Below, in pieces: positions 17,192 to 26,502 of a stretch of 64,000 nucleotides of DNA (the stretch's first letter is position 1; every line of letters starts with the position of its first letter). The notes under the pieces were generated by a model that worked only from the letters and a program-made list of their open reading frames with translations, did no database searches and was not told the origin of the DNA. Source of the stretch: CAXTKD01 sp964244885. GTDB lineage: Bacteria; Pseudomonadota; Alphaproteobacteria; Sphingomonadales; Sphingomonadaceae. Location: NCBI GenBank assembly GCA_964244885.1, contig CAXTKD010000017.1, positions 3,146-67,145 on the forward strand. Reading direction: 5' to 3'. Made by a program: the position numbers and the translations under genes.

Positions 17192-19453
17192 TTATGGCGA
17201 CGCCGGTTCCGCGAGAGCGCGGCCAAGCGCGGCGAGCAGCGCCGCGTCGTCGAACGGCTTCAGGATGCGCGGCCGGCCGCGCAGGTGTGGGGGCAGAATC
17301 GTCTCATCGCCATAGCCGGTGGCGAAGGCGAACGGCACGCCGAGCGCCGCCAGCCGGTCGGCCAGCGGAAAGACCATTTCGTCGCCAAGATTGACGTCGA
17401 GCAGCGCCGCATCGGGGTTGCCCTCGTCGACGGACGCCATCGCCTCACCGAGCGACAGGAAGGGTCCGACGACGGCGGCGCCCGCCGCGCGCACCTGGGC
17501 GGCTGTCGCCTCGGCGATGATCGGCGCGTCCTCGACGACGAGGATGCGGCGGCCGGCGAGGCTGACGGGCGGCGGGGACTCGCCGGCCTTGGCCACCGGC
17601 GCGGGCGGCGCGACGCCGGCCTGGCCGATCCGCGATAGCGGCAGGGTGATCCGGCAGCTCAGGCCGCCGGCGGCGTAGTCGAGGTCCAGCGTACCGCCGA
17701 ATTCATTGCGGATCACGCGCTCGGTCATCACCGAGCCGAAGCCGCGCCGCGACGGCGGGCCCGCGACCGCGGGGCCGCCGCTCTCCCGCCAGTCGAGCGT
17801 CAGGGTGTCGGCGCCGGTCCCCCATGCGACCGAAACCTGGCCGCCGCGCGCCGACAGCGCGCCATATTTGGCGGCGTTGGTGGCGAACTCGTGCAGCGCC
17901 AGCGACAGCGACAGCGCGGCGCGCGGAACGAGGCGAATTTCAGGGCCTTCGAGCCGCGCTCGCTCGACGCCATAGGGCTGGAGCTCCTCCTCGATCAGGC
18001 CCTTCAAGGACGCGCCTTCCCAGCGGTTGCGCGCCAGCATCGAATGCGCGCGCGCCATCGCCTGGACGCGGCCCTTCAGCGTCTCGGCGAGCTCGGGGAC
18101 GCTGGTCTTGTCGGTCGCGGTGCGGGTGATCAGCGCCTGGATCGTCGCGAGGATGTTCTTCACCCGGTGGTCAAGCTCGGCCATCAGCAGCTTCTGCCGC
18201 TCCTCGTCGCGGCGGCGGGCGGTGACGTCGAGCGCGATGCCGGACAGCGACGGCGGCTCGCCGGGCCGGGTGGTCGAGCGGCCCCGCGCCAGCACGTGTC
18301 GGGTCGTCCCGTCGGGCAGCGGCACGCGATATTCAAGCTCATAGTCGCGCTCGCCGCGCAGCGCCGCCCCGGCGGCTTCGACCATCGCCTCGCGGTCGTG
18401 GGGGTGAACCGCTTGGGCCAAGTCGCCGCTGTCGGCGATCGGCCGGCCGTAGAAGGCCTCCACATCGCCGAACGGGCGGATCCGGCCATGCCCCGCCGAA
18501 TATTCCCAGCCCACCATCCCCGCCGCGTCGAGCGCGAAGTCGAAGCGCTGGCGCGCGGCGCGCAGCGCCTCGAGCGAGCGGCGCTCGTCGGCGACCTCGG
18601 CCAGAAGGCCGATGATCAGGCTGGTGATGATGATGAATTGCTGGGCGAGCAGGATCGCCTCCCAGATGCCCGAGGTGATCACGCCGAATGGGCCAAGGCC
18701 GTTGATCGTGCCGATCACCGCGGCGACCGCGACGATCAGCATGGCGGCGGTCGACCCGCGCGCCCGGAAAGCAAGCGCCGACCAGATCAGCAACGGATAG
18801 AGATGCCAGGTGCGAAGCGGCGACATGTCGCCGCTTAGAAACACCGGCCAGCACAGCAGCGCGATCGCGCCGAGGACCGCGATCAGGTGGATGCGCGCGG
18901 CCGCCGGCATCGGCCGCGCCCCCGGACGGCGGCGCCGGAGCCAGGCGTCGAGGAACGGCGTCACCACGACGATTCCGGCGAAATGGCCGAGGAAGCCGCC
19001 CGCGCCCATGCGAAGCGCGATGCCCGCCGTCAGCCCCGGCCGCCACAGCGCCGCCACCCCCGCGACGGCCGCGAGCAGCGAGGCGCCGGCGATCACCGCG
19101 ATCAACTGGCCGAACAGAGCGAGATTGGCGGTGCCCACGCCGGGCTGCGGGATGCGGCGCCGGAGCCACAGCGCGACCAGCGCGGCCGACGCGCCGTTGG
19201 CGAGCGCGATGAGCAGCGATGGCAGCGGGTCGACGCCGCGCAGGACGAAAGCCGGAAGCAGCCCCGTCGCGACCGCCCAGGCGGAGCGCAGCCCGAGACG
19301 GCGCACGCCGTAGAGCGCGATGCCCGCCGCCGGCCAGAACGGCAATGTGGCGGTGGCGCGATCCGCCCATCCCAGCCCAATCCACGCCGCGGCGAAGCAG
19401 GCGAGGCCGAGCAGCAGGTCCTGCCCGAGGATTTGCGCGCGCTTCACCATCAT
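17192..19453 (-). CDS. MASE1-PAS-HWE hybrid histidine kinase with C-terminal receiver
   Basis: A 753-residue membrane sensor. Residues about 10-285 form a MASE1-type multi-helix sensor (LLGLACFAAAWIGLGWADR; ATLPFWPAAGIALYGVRRLG). A PAS domain at about 300-415 contains GWEYSAGHGRIRPFGDVEAFYG. H429 in ELDHRVKNILATIQAL is the phosphoacceptor of the HWE/HisKA_2 type, and the ATPase N-box is LHEFATNAAKYGALS. A receiver domain (about 633-753) has ILVVEDAPIIAEA, the Asp in ALLDVNLGD, and RILKPFD. Kinases of this type often feed the PhyR-NepR-EcfG stress pathway; that is inference here. Its ATG overlaps the lactonase stop (ATGA), so the two are co-translated. Confidence 0.9.
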   Translation of the reverse strand: MMVKRAQILGQDLLLGLACFAAAWIGLGWADRATATLPFWPAAGIALYGVRRLGLRSAWAVATGLLPAFVLRGVDPLPSLLIALANGASAALVALWLRRRIPQPGVGTANLALFGQLIAVIAGASLLAAVAGVAALWRPGLTAGIALRMGAGGFLGHFAGIVVVTPFLDAWLRRRRPGARPMPAAARIHLIAVLGAIALLCWPVFLSGDMSPLRTWHLYPLLIWSALAFRARGSTAAMLIVAVAAVIGTINGLGPFGVITSGIWEAILLAQQFIIITSLIIGLLAEVADERRSLEALRAARQRFDFALDAAGMVGWEYSAGHGRIRPFGDVEAFYGRPIADSGDLAQAVHPHDREAMVEAAGAALRGERDYELEYRVPLPDGTTRHVLARGRSTTRPGEPPSLSGIALDVTARRRDEERQKLLMAELDHRVKNILATIQALITRTATDKTSVPELAETLKGRVQAMARAHSMLARNRWEGASLKGLIEEELQPYGVERARLEGPEIRLVPRAALSLSLALHEFATNAAKYGALSARGGQVSVAWGTGADTLTLDWRESGGPAVAGPPSRRGFGSVMTERVIRNEFGGTLDLDYAAGGLSCRITLPLSRIGQAGVAPPAPVAKAGESPPPVSLAGRRILVVEDAPIIAEATAAQVRAAGAAVVGPFLSLGEAMASVDEGNPDAALLDVNLGDEMVFPLADRLAALGVPFAFATGYGDETILPPHLRGRPRILKPFDDAALLAALGRALAEPASP

Positions 19454-20319
19454 CCCGCGAACGGCATTGCCGCGACTCCGACAGCGCCGGGCGCGTGGAT
19501 TTCGAACAGGCCGCCCGCGAGCGGCTGCGCGCCGCGATCGACGCCGATGCTCGCCGAGGTGACGAACAGCCGGTCGAGCGCCGGCCCGCCGAACGCCGGG
19601 CGGGTCGGGCGCGCCACCGGCAGGCGGCGGGCGCCGATCCGGCGGCCTTGCGGATCGAAGCGCCTGACCTCCCAGCCGTCCCACATCGCGATCCACAGGC
19701 AGCCGTCCGAATCGACCGTCATGCCGTCGGGATAGCCGCCTTCATGGCGGATGAACTCGCGGCGGCTGGACAGCGAGCCGTCGCTCGCGAGATCGAAGGC
19801 GTAGGTCAGCTGGCGGCCCGAGTCGTTGTGATAGAGCGTGCGGCCATCGGGACTGAACGCCGGGCCGTTGGTCACCCTGTAGCCATCGTCCTGCCGGCTC
19901 CAGCCGCCCGCCGCGTCGAGCCGATAGAGCGCGCCGGTCGCCGCTTCTTCCGCGTCATCCATCGTACCGGCCCAGAAGCGCCCCTGGCCGTCGAGCGCGC
20001 CGTCGTTGAAGCGGTTGCCCGGCCGGTCGGGCTCGGGATCGCCCACAAGCTGGAACGTCCCGGCGAGCGGGTCGACGAGCGCGAAGCCTTGCTCGCTCGC
20101 CGCGACGAAGCCGCCGGCGGCGCGGGGGGCGAGCGCGCCGATCCGGCACGGCGCCGTCCAGCTGCCGCGCTTGCCGCCTGCCGGATCGATCCAGTGGACG
20201 GCCGGCGCCTTGATATCGACCCACCACAGGCGGTCATCGCGCGCGTCCCACAACGCGCCCTCGCCGAGGATGGCGCGCGCGTCCCACAGGCAGGTCCAGT
20301 CGGTCACATCCTCGATCAT
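19450..20319 (-). CDS. SMP-30/gluconolactonase-family sugar lactonase
   Basis: A 289-residue six-bladed beta-propeller lactonase. Start is ATG 20319. Family motifs: LGEGALWDARDDRLWWVDI (metal-binding Glu), NRFNDGALDGQGRFWAGTMDD (Asn/Asp region), TNGPAFSPDGRTLYHNDS, and the catalytic-metal Asp in GGYPDGMTVDSDGCLWIAMWDG. Relatives hydrolyse sugar-1,5- or 1,4-lactones to aldonic acids. It is divergent from the dehydratase/dgoK/dgoA operon, so a galactonolactone or similar substrate is the obvious inference. There is no signal peptide. It shares a transcript with the hybrid kinase. Confidence 0.9.
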   Translation of the reverse strand: MIEDVTDWTCLWDARAILGEGALWDARDDRLWWVDIKAPAVHWIDPAGGKRGSWTAPCRIGALAPRAAGGFVAASEQGFALVDPLAGTFQLVGDPEPDRPGNRFNDGALDGQGRFWAGTMDDAEEAATGALYRLDAAGGWSRQDDGYRVTNGPAFSPDGRTLYHNDSGRQLTYAFDLASDGSLSSRREFIRHEGGYPDGMTVDSDGCLWIAMWDGWEVRRFDPQGRRIGARRLPVARPTRPAFGGPALDRLFVTSASIGVDRGAQPLAGGLFEIHAPGAVGVAAMPFAG

Positions 20320-20415
20320 GATCGCAAGACTCGCACCGTTCGGCCTCGCCACGCAAGCGCGCGCTTGGCCGGAACGCTTCGCACTGACATAGGTTGGCCT
20401 GTTCAAGGAGACTGC
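20320..20415. promoter_or_regulatory. Divergent promoter region of the two sugar-acid operons
   Basis: These 96 bases must hold the start signals for both the lactonase/kinase operon and the dehydratase operon. The dehydratase has a textbook AAGGAG site at 20405-20410. A TTGGCC ... CATAGG pair with a 17-base gap is a weak plus-strand promoter candidate. I see no convincing operator palindrome, and no GntR or LacI regulator gene lies nearby. Confidence 0.4.
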
Positions 20416-22227
20416 ATGACCGACGGACCCGCAGGCGGCCAGCCGACCGATGGCCCCAAGAAGCCCGCCGCGAAGGCGGGGGCCGAGGTGCCGTCGAACG
20501 GCCGCCGCGACGAGCCTCGCGAATATCGCTCGACCCGGAGCTACGGCAAGCTCGACAAGGACGGCTTCATCCACAGGAGCTGGATGAAGAACCAGGGCTT
20601 CCCCGACCACGTCTTCGATGGCCGCCCGGTGATCGGCATCTGCAACACCTATTCCGAGTTCAACCCCTGCCACAGCCACCTCCACGAGCTGGTCGAGGCA
20701 GTGAAGCGCGGCGTCTGGGAGGCGGGCGCGCTGCCGCTGGAATTCCCGGTGATGAGCCTCGGCGAGACTCAGATCCGGCCGACCGCGATGCTGTTCCGGA
20801 ATCTCATGGCGATGGACGTCGAGGAGTCGATCCGCGGCTATGCGATGGATGGCGTCGTGCTGCTCGGCGGCTGCGACAAGAACACGCCGGCGATGCTGAT
20901 GGGCGCCGCCTCGGTCGATCTGCCGGCGATGGTGATCTCCTCCGGCCCGATGCTCAACGGCAAGTACCGGGGCAAGGACATCGGCTCGGGCACCGACGTC
21001 TGGCGCTTTTCCGAAGACGTTCGCGCCGGCGTGATGACGATGGCGGAGTTCACCGCCGCCGAGGCGGGCATGTCGCGCTCGCGCGGCACCTGCATGACGA
21101 TGGGGACCGCGAGCACGATGGCCTGCATCGTCGAGGCCATGGGCCTGTCCCTGCCCTATAACGGCACGCTTCCCGGTATCGACGCGCGGCGGCGCGCGAT
21201 GGCGCATCTGACCGGCAACCGCATCGTCGAGCTGGTGCGCGCCGACGCCAAGTTGAGCGACGTGCTGACCCGGACGGCGTTCGAGAATGGCGTCCGCGCC
21301 TGCGCTGCGATCGGCGGATCGACCAACGCCGTCCTCCACCTGCTGGCGATCGCCGGGCGCGCGGGCGTCGAGCTGACGCTCGACGACTGGCAGCGCCTCG
21401 GCCGCGACGTGCCGCTGCTCATCGACCTGATGCCCTCCGGCCGCTTCCTGATGGAGGATTTCCAGTACGCCGGCGGCATGCCCGCGCTGATCGCCGAGCT
21501 GGGCGACATCATGGACCTGGACCACGTCGGCGTTTCCGGCCGATCCTTGCGCGACATTGCCGCCGAGGCGTGCAACGACAATCCCGAGGTTATCCGCACC
21601 CGCGACAATCCGCTGATGACGCATGGCGGCATCGCCGTCCTGCGCGGCAACCTGTCGCCCGATGGTGCTGTGATCAAGCCGGCGGCGGCGACGGCGAAGC
21701 TGCTCAAGCATCGCGGCCGCGCCGTGGTGTTCGAATCGATCGAGGACATGAAGGACCGGCTCGACGACCCCGCGCTCGACGTCGATGAAAGCTGTGTTCT
21801 GGTGCTCAAGGGCTGCGGGCCGAAGGGCTATCCGGGGATGCCCGAGGTCGGCAACATGCCGCTGCCGCAGAAACTGCTGGAGAAGGGCGTGCGCGACATG
21901 GTCCGCATCTCGGACGCGCGGATGTCGGGCACCGCCTTCGGCACCGTCGTCCTCCACGTCTCCCCCGAATCGAGCGCCGGCGGCCCGCTCGCCTTCGTCC
22001 GCGACGGCGACGAGATCAGCATCGATGTCGAGGCGGGGCTCCTGAACCTCGAGATCGGCGGCGACGAGATGGCGGCGCGCCGCGAGGCCTGGGTGCCGCC
22101 GCCGAAGCAGTACGAGCGCGGCTGGTACGGCCTCTACGTCGACACCGTGACCCAGGCGCACGAGGGCGCGGACCTCAACTTCCTCAAGGGCGGCTCGGGC
22201 TCGCTCGTCACCCGCGAGTCGCACTGA
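20416..22227 (+). CDS. IlvD/Edd-family sugar-acid dehydratase (probably galactonate)
   Basis: A 603-residue iron-sulfur dehydratase. ATG 20416 follows AAGGAG. Family motifs: GICNTYSEFNPCHSHLHEL, LLGGCDKNTPAMLMGAASV (cluster Cys, metal Asp, carbamylated Lys), RGTCMTMGTASTMACIVEAM (third Cys), LPYNGTLPG, CAAIGGSTNAVLHL, and SDARMSGTAFGTVVLHV. The closest subgroup acts on sugar acids such as L-arabonate, D-xylonate or galactonate rather than on the branched-chain precursors. With dgoK and dgoA next, D-galactonate to 2-keto-3-deoxygalactonate is most likely. The stop overlaps dgoK as TGATG. Confidence 0.9.
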   Translation: MTDGPAGGQPTDGPKKPAAKAGAEVPSNGRRDEPREYRSTRSYGKLDKDGFIHRSWMKNQGFPDHVFDGRPVIGICNTYSEFNPCHSHLHELVEAVKRGVWEAGALPLEFPVMSLGETQIRPTAMLFRNLMAMDVEESIRGYAMDGVVLLGGCDKNTPAMLMGAASVDLPAMVISSGPMLNGKYRGKDIGSGTDVWRFSEDVRAGVMTMAEFTAAEAGMSRSRGTCMTMGTASTMACIVEAMGLSLPYNGTLPGIDARRRAMAHLTGNRIVELVRADAKLSDVLTRTAFENGVRACAAIGGSTNAVLHLLAIAGRAGVELTLDDWQRLGRDVPLLIDLMPSGRFLMEDFQYAGGMPALIAELGDIMDLDHVGVSGRSLRDIAAEACNDNPEVIRTRDNPLMTHGGIAVLRGNLSPDGAVIKPAAATAKLLKHRGRAVVFESIEDMKDRLDDPALDVDESCVLVLKGCGPKGYPGMPEVGNMPLPQKLLEKGVRDMVRISDARMSGTAFGTVVLHVSPESSAGGPLAFVRDGDEISIDVEAGLLNLEIGGDEMAARREAWVPPPKQYERGWYGLYVDTVTQAHEGADLNFLKGGSGSLVTRESH

Positions 22228-23105
22228 TGAAGTTCATCGCGGTCGACTGGGGCACGAGCAACCGGCGCGCCTATGTCGTCGAGGACGGCAAGGTGACCGC
22301 CGAGCGCGAGGACGGCCTCGGCATCCTCGAAGTGCCGGCGGGCGGCTTCGAGGCGGCGGCGCACGGCATCATCGCCGGCTTCGGCGATCTCCCCGTGCTG
22401 ATGGCGGGCATGGTCGGGTCGAACCGCGGCTGGGTCGAGGCGCCTTATTGCCCCGCCCCCGCCGGGCTCGACGATCTCGCGGGCGCCGTCCGCTGGATCG
22501 ATTCGGGCAAGATCGGAATCGTGCCCGGCGTTTCCTATCTCGCCGGCCAGCGCGCCGACGTGATGCGCGGCGAGGAAACGCAGATCTTGGGCGGCGTGGC
22601 CTCGGGCGCGCTGCCCGCCGACAGCCTCGTCTGCCACCCCGGCACGCACAACAAGTGGATCGCGATCGAGGGCGGCCGGATCGCCGCCTTCCGCACCGTG
22701 ATGACCGGCGAGATGTTCGCTCTGCTGAAGGGCCACAGCATCCTGAGCGACCTGCTGGGCGGCGAGGCCGACGCCGATTCGCCCGCCTTCGCCGCCGGAG
22801 TCGCGCACGGGCTGATGCGCGACGATCTGCTGTCGGAGCTGTTCGCGACCCGCGCCCGCGTTTTGCTCGGCGCCGCGGACAGGGCCGACGCGCCGTCGTA
22901 CGTCAGCGGGCTGCTGTGCGGCGCCGACATCCGGGTCGGCCTCGACGACTGGCCGGAGACGGCGCAGGTCCACGTCGTCGGCCGGCCGTCGCTCACCGCC
23001 TTGAGCGCCGCCGGGCTTCGGCTGAGCGGCCGCCACGCCACAGAGCTCGACGGCGAGCTCGCGTTCATCGCCGGTCTAAGCGCCATCGCGGAGAAGGTTC
23101 TGTGA
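22227..23105 (+). CDS. dgoK: 2-dehydro-3-deoxygalactonokinase
   Basis: DgoK phosphorylates 2-keto-3-deoxygalactonate at O6 with ATP, the step before aldol cleavage. It has 292 residues, the family norm. Motifs: MKFIAVDWGTSNRRAYVVED (nucleotide-binding opening), VLMAGMVGSNRGWVEAPY, VRWIDSGKIGIVPG, MRGEETQILGG, VCHPGTHNKWIAIEGGRI, and FRTVMTGEMFALLKGHSIL. It overlaps both the upstream dehydratase and the downstream aldolase (GTGA), forming a tightly coupled set. Confidence 0.95.
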   Translation: MKFIAVDWGTSNRRAYVVEDGKVTAEREDGLGILEVPAGGFEAAAHGIIAGFGDLPVLMAGMVGSNRGWVEAPYCPAPAGLDDLAGAVRWIDSGKIGIVPGVSYLAGQRADVMRGEETQILGGVASGALPADSLVCHPGTHNKWIAIEGGRIAAFRTVMTGEMFALLKGHSILSDLLGGEADADSPAFAAGVAHGLMRDDLLSELFATRARVLLGAADRADAPSYVSGLLCGADIRVGLDDWPETAQVHVVGRPSLTALSAAGLRLSGRHATELDGELAFIAGLSAIAEKVL

Positions 23106-23740
23106 ACACAATCGACACCTTCCACGCGCATCTGAAGGACTGCCCGCTGATCGCCATCCTGCGCGGCCTCCGGCCCGAGCAGGCGGCCGAGGTCGCCGAA
23201 GCGGTGCTGGAGGCGGGCTTCCGGATCATCGAGGTGCCGCTCAACTCCCCCGATCCGTTCGAGAGCATCGGGATCATCGCGCGCGATTTCGGCGCTTACG
23301 CCACGGTCGGCGCGGGCACGGTGCTCGATCCCGCCGATGTCGGGCGGGTGAAGGACGCGGGCGGGGCGATCGTCGTGTCCCCCAACACCAATATCCCGGT
23401 GATCGAGGCGACGGTCGCCGCCGGCCTCGTCTCCGCCCCCGGCTACTTCACCCCGAGCGAGGCGTTCGCGGCGATCGCCGCCGGGGCGCACGCCATCAAG
23501 CTGTTCCCGGCGGAGGGCGCGTCGCCCGCCGTGGTGAAAGGGCAGCTCGCCGTGCTGCCGAAACATATCCCGCTGATCGTGGTTGGCGGCATCAAGCCGG
23601 ACACCATGGCGCCCTGGGTGGAAGCGGGAGCGTCGGGCTTCGGGCTCGGTTCCGCGCTGTATCGCCCGGGCGATTCCGCCGCGACGGTGGCCAGCAACGC
23701 CCGCGCCTTCATCGACGGCCTCGCGGCCGCCAGGATTTAA
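23102..23740 (+). CDS. dgoA: 2-dehydro-3-deoxy-6-phosphogalactonate aldolase
   Basis: Class I aldolase cleaving KDPGal to pyruvate and glyceraldehyde 3-phosphate; 212 residues. GTG 23102 overlaps the dgoK stop. Motifs: PLIAILRGLRPEQAAEVAEA, IIEVPLNSPDPFESI, TVGAGTVLDPADV, VSPNTNIPVIEA, and the Schiff-base lysine K133 in HAIKLFPAEG. The GLGSALYRPGDS ending favours DgoA over the KDPG aldolase Eda. This closes the DeLey-Doudoroff route; no galactose dehydrogenase is seen in the window. Confidence 0.95.
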   Translation: MNTIDTFHAHLKDCPLIAILRGLRPEQAAEVAEAVLEAGFRIIEVPLNSPDPFESIGIIARDFGAYATVGAGTVLDPADVGRVKDAGGAIVVSPNTNIPVIEATVAAGLVSAPGYFTPSEAFAAIAAGAHAIKLFPAEGASPAVVKGQLAVLPKHIPLIVVGGIKPDTMAPWVEAGASGFGLGSALYRPGDSAATVASNARAFIDGLAAARI

Positions 23741-23748
23741 CGGAGCCC

Positions 23749-26502
23749 ATGGCCACCATCCTCGCCCAAGCGCCCGAGAATCTGTGGCGGCAGCCGACGC
23801 GCGACCGAGTCAGCCTCGACGGCGTCTGGGACTTCCGTCTCGACCGCGATGACAATTGGCGCGCCATCCAGGTGCCGGGCGTCTGGCAGGCGCAGTTCGA
23901 CGACCTTCGCGAGACGCAGGGCGTCACCTGGTATCGCCGCAACTTCACGGTGCCGCGCGCCTTCCGCAAGCGCACCGTCGTGCTCGGCTTCGGCGCGGTC
24001 AATTACCTGGCCGAGGTGTTCATCAACGGCCGGCTGATGATGACCCACGAGGGCGGCTATCTGGCCTTCGAGGTGCCGATCGAGCCGGAGGCTTTGTGGG
24101 AGGACAACCTCCTCGAGGTGCGCGTCACGCTCCCCTCGAACGACCGCGAGGAGTTTCCCGACCTGCCGTTCCAGGAAATCCCGCACGGCAAGCAGAGCTG
24201 GTACGGTCCGATGGGCGGCATCTGGCAGTCGGTGTGGCTGGAGGCGCGCGCGGCGGAGCATTTCCGCAGCGTCCAGGTCCATTCGGACCTGCCGACCGGC
24301 ATTGTCGAGGTCGAGGCCGGAGTCTCCGCCGACGCCAGGGATCTGGCGCTCCGCGTCTGCGTCTTCGGCCCCGACGGCACGATCGCGGCCTCGACCGACC
24401 ATTCGGGCGATGGGCGGGTGAAGCTGACGGTCCCGCAGCCGCTCGCCTGGTCGCCCGACCATCCCAACCTCTACCGCGTCGTCGTCGACCTGCTGCGCGG
24501 GGCCGAGCTGCTCGACACCACCTCGCTGCACTTCGGCTTCCGGACGATCGAGACCCGCGACGGCCGCTTCATCCTGAACGGCGAGCCGATCTACATGCGC
24601 TGCGCGCTTGACCAGGACTATTATCCGGAAGGCCTCTACACCGCGCCGTCGCGCGCCTATCTCGTCGACCAGATGCAGAAGGCCAAGCAGCTCGGCCTCA
24701 ACACGGTGCGCTGCCACATCAAGGTGCCCGACCCGCTCTATTACGACGTCTGCGACGAGCTCGGCATCCTGGTCTGGACCGAATTTCCCAATTTCGAGCG
24801 CTTCAGCGAAAAGGCCGCCGAGCGCGCGCGGACCACCGCCGAGGGCATCATGGCGCGCGACGGCCACCACCCCTCGATCATCGCCTGGACGATCATCAAC
24901 GAGGATTGGGGCACCCGCCTCACCGAGGACGAGGACCACCGCCGCTGGCTGATCGAGCAGTACGACTGGCTGAAGGACTACGACAAGACGCGCCTCGCGG
25001 TGGACAACTCCGCCTGCTTCCCGAACTTCCACGTCAAGACCGACATCGAGGATTACCATTATTACCGCGGTGTCCCCGACCGGCGTCACGAATGGGACCA
25101 TTTGACCCGCGAGTTCGCCGAGCGGCGCGGCTGGACCTTCTCCCCCTTCGGCGACGCCCAGCCGCGCGGCGACGAGCCGCTGGTCTGCTCCGAGTTCGGC
25201 GTCTGGGGCCTGCCCAACCCTAGGGACCTAAGGCGCGGCGGCACGATGGATCCCTGGTGGTTCGAAACCGGCGCGCAATGGGGCGAGGGCGTCGCCTATC
25301 CCAAAGGCCTGGAGCAGCGCTATCGCAGCTTCTTCCTCGACCGCGCCTTCGGCTCGTTCGACGCCTTCATCGAGGCGACTCAATGGTATCAGTTCGTCGG
25401 TCTCAAATATCAGATCGAGCGGCTGCGCAGCCATGCGTCGATCCAGGGCTATGTCATCACCGAGCTGACCGACATCTACTGGGAATCGAACGGCCTGATG
25501 GACATGGAGCGCAACCTCCGCGTCTTCCACGAGCCGTTCTCGCATGTGAACGCGGTGCGCGTCGTCATCCCCGACTTCCAGCGCTGGGGCTATTGGGCGG
25601 GCGAGACGCTGGACTGGTCGCCCAAGGTCGCGACCGGCGGCATGCCGCTCGAGCCCGGCGCGACGCTCGACTGGGAGCTGAAGCCGTTCGGCCTGCGCGG
25701 CAGCGTCCCGGTCGGCGCCGACGGTGAGGTGATCGCGGTCGAGGCGCCGGCGATCGTCGTGCCGGCCCTTGAGGAGGCGGTGACGGTGCGGCTGGAGCTG
25801 ATGCTCAAGGACGCCGACGGCAATTTGCTCGCCCGCAACTACGAGGCGCTCTCGCTCTACCCGCCGCTGCCGCCGCTCGGCGACGTCTCGCAGAAGATCT
25901 GGGCCGAGCTTCCCGACATGGCCGAACGGCTGCGAAGGCTCGGCCTCGTCGTCATCGACGATCAGGACGCCGCCGACCTCTACGTCGTTCGCAACATCGA
26001 CACCGCGATGGTCGAGGCGATCCGGCGCGGCAAGCGCGCGCTGGTGATCTACGAGGATGGCGAGAGCCGCTGGCTGCGCGCCGACCAGCCGACGACCATC
26101 CTGCCGGTGCCCTACCACATGGACCAGGCCTTCCCCGGCGTCTTCGCGCAGCACCGCGACAACACGATGTATCGCGGCGACTGGATCACCGCCTTCTCAT
26201 GGCTTCGCCGTTCGGGCGTGTTCGAGACTATCCCCGGCGGCCCGATGTTCGACATGTCGTTCGAAAAGGTCGTCCCCTACGTCGTGCTCGTCGGCATGAA
26301 GCCATGGGAGTTCGAAGCGCATGTCTCGGCCGCGATGGTCGTCGGCTGGGGCCACAAGCAGGCGGCGATCGCCTGCGAGCGCTGGTTCGGCCGCGGCAAG
26401 GCGGTGATGACGACCTTCCGCCTGTCGAGCGACGCGCCCGGCGCCGACCCGGTGGCGACCAACTTGCTGGCCAATCTGGTCCGGCAGGCGGTGGCGAACT
26501 AG
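23749..26502 (+). CDS. Glycoside hydrolase family 2 (beta-galactosidase/beta-glucuronidase type)
   Basis: A 917-residue retaining glycosidase. ATG 23749 follows GGAG and is eight bases after dgoA, so it is in the operon. An N-terminal sugar-binding jelly roll (about 10-170; QVPGVWQAQFDDLRETQGVTWYRR) and an Ig-like domain precede the TIM barrel. The acid/base E385 lies in SIIAWTIINEDWG and the nucleophile E482 in PLVCSEFGVWG. The last roughly 300 residues (VVIDDQDAADLYVVRN; RGKRALVIYEDGESRW) look like an extra amidotransferase-like Rossmann domain. No signal peptide is evident, so it should act on imported disaccharides. Beta-galactosidase activity is inferred from the neighbours. Confidence 0.88.
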   Translation: MATILAQAPENLWRQPTRDRVSLDGVWDFRLDRDDNWRAIQVPGVWQAQFDDLRETQGVTWYRRNFTVPRAFRKRTVVLGFGAVNYLAEVFINGRLMMTHEGGYLAFEVPIEPEALWEDNLLEVRVTLPSNDREEFPDLPFQEIPHGKQSWYGPMGGIWQSVWLEARAAEHFRSVQVHSDLPTGIVEVEAGVSADARDLALRVCVFGPDGTIAASTDHSGDGRVKLTVPQPLAWSPDHPNLYRVVVDLLRGAELLDTTSLHFGFRTIETRDGRFILNGEPIYMRCALDQDYYPEGLYTAPSRAYLVDQMQKAKQLGLNTVRCHIKVPDPLYYDVCDELGILVWTEFPNFERFSEKAAERARTTAEGIMARDGHHPSIIAWTIINEDWGTRLTEDEDHRRWLIEQYDWLKDYDKTRLAVDNSACFPNFHVKTDIEDYHYYRGVPDRRHEWDHLTREFAERRGWTFSPFGDAQPRGDEPLVCSEFGVWGLPNPRDLRRGGTMDPWWFETGAQWGEGVAYPKGLEQRYRSFFLDRAFGSFDAFIEATQWYQFVGLKYQIERLRSHASIQGYVITELTDIYWESNGLMDMERNLRVFHEPFSHVNAVRVVIPDFQRWGYWAGETLDWSPKVATGGMPLEPGATLDWELKPFGLRGSVPVGADGEVIAVEAPAIVVPALEEAVTVRLELMLKDADGNLLARNYEALSLYPPLPPLGDVSQKIWAELPDMAERLRRLGLVVIDDQDAADLYVVRNIDTAMVEAIRRGKRALVIYEDGESRWLRADQPTTILPVPYHMDQAFPGVFAQHRDNTMYRGDWITAFSWLRRSGVFETIPGGPMFDMSFEKVVPYVVLVGMKPWEFEAHVSAAMVVGWGHKQAAIACERWFGRGKAVMTTFRLSSDAPGADPVATNLLANLVRQAVAN

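Noticed and set aside
19450..22224. A 924-codon open frame on the minus strand across the dehydratase gene
   Set aside because: Only its last 289 codons (SMP-30 lactonase) make sense. The rest is antisense to the dehydratase and is rich in Arg/Asp/His, as expected for a high-GC shadow.
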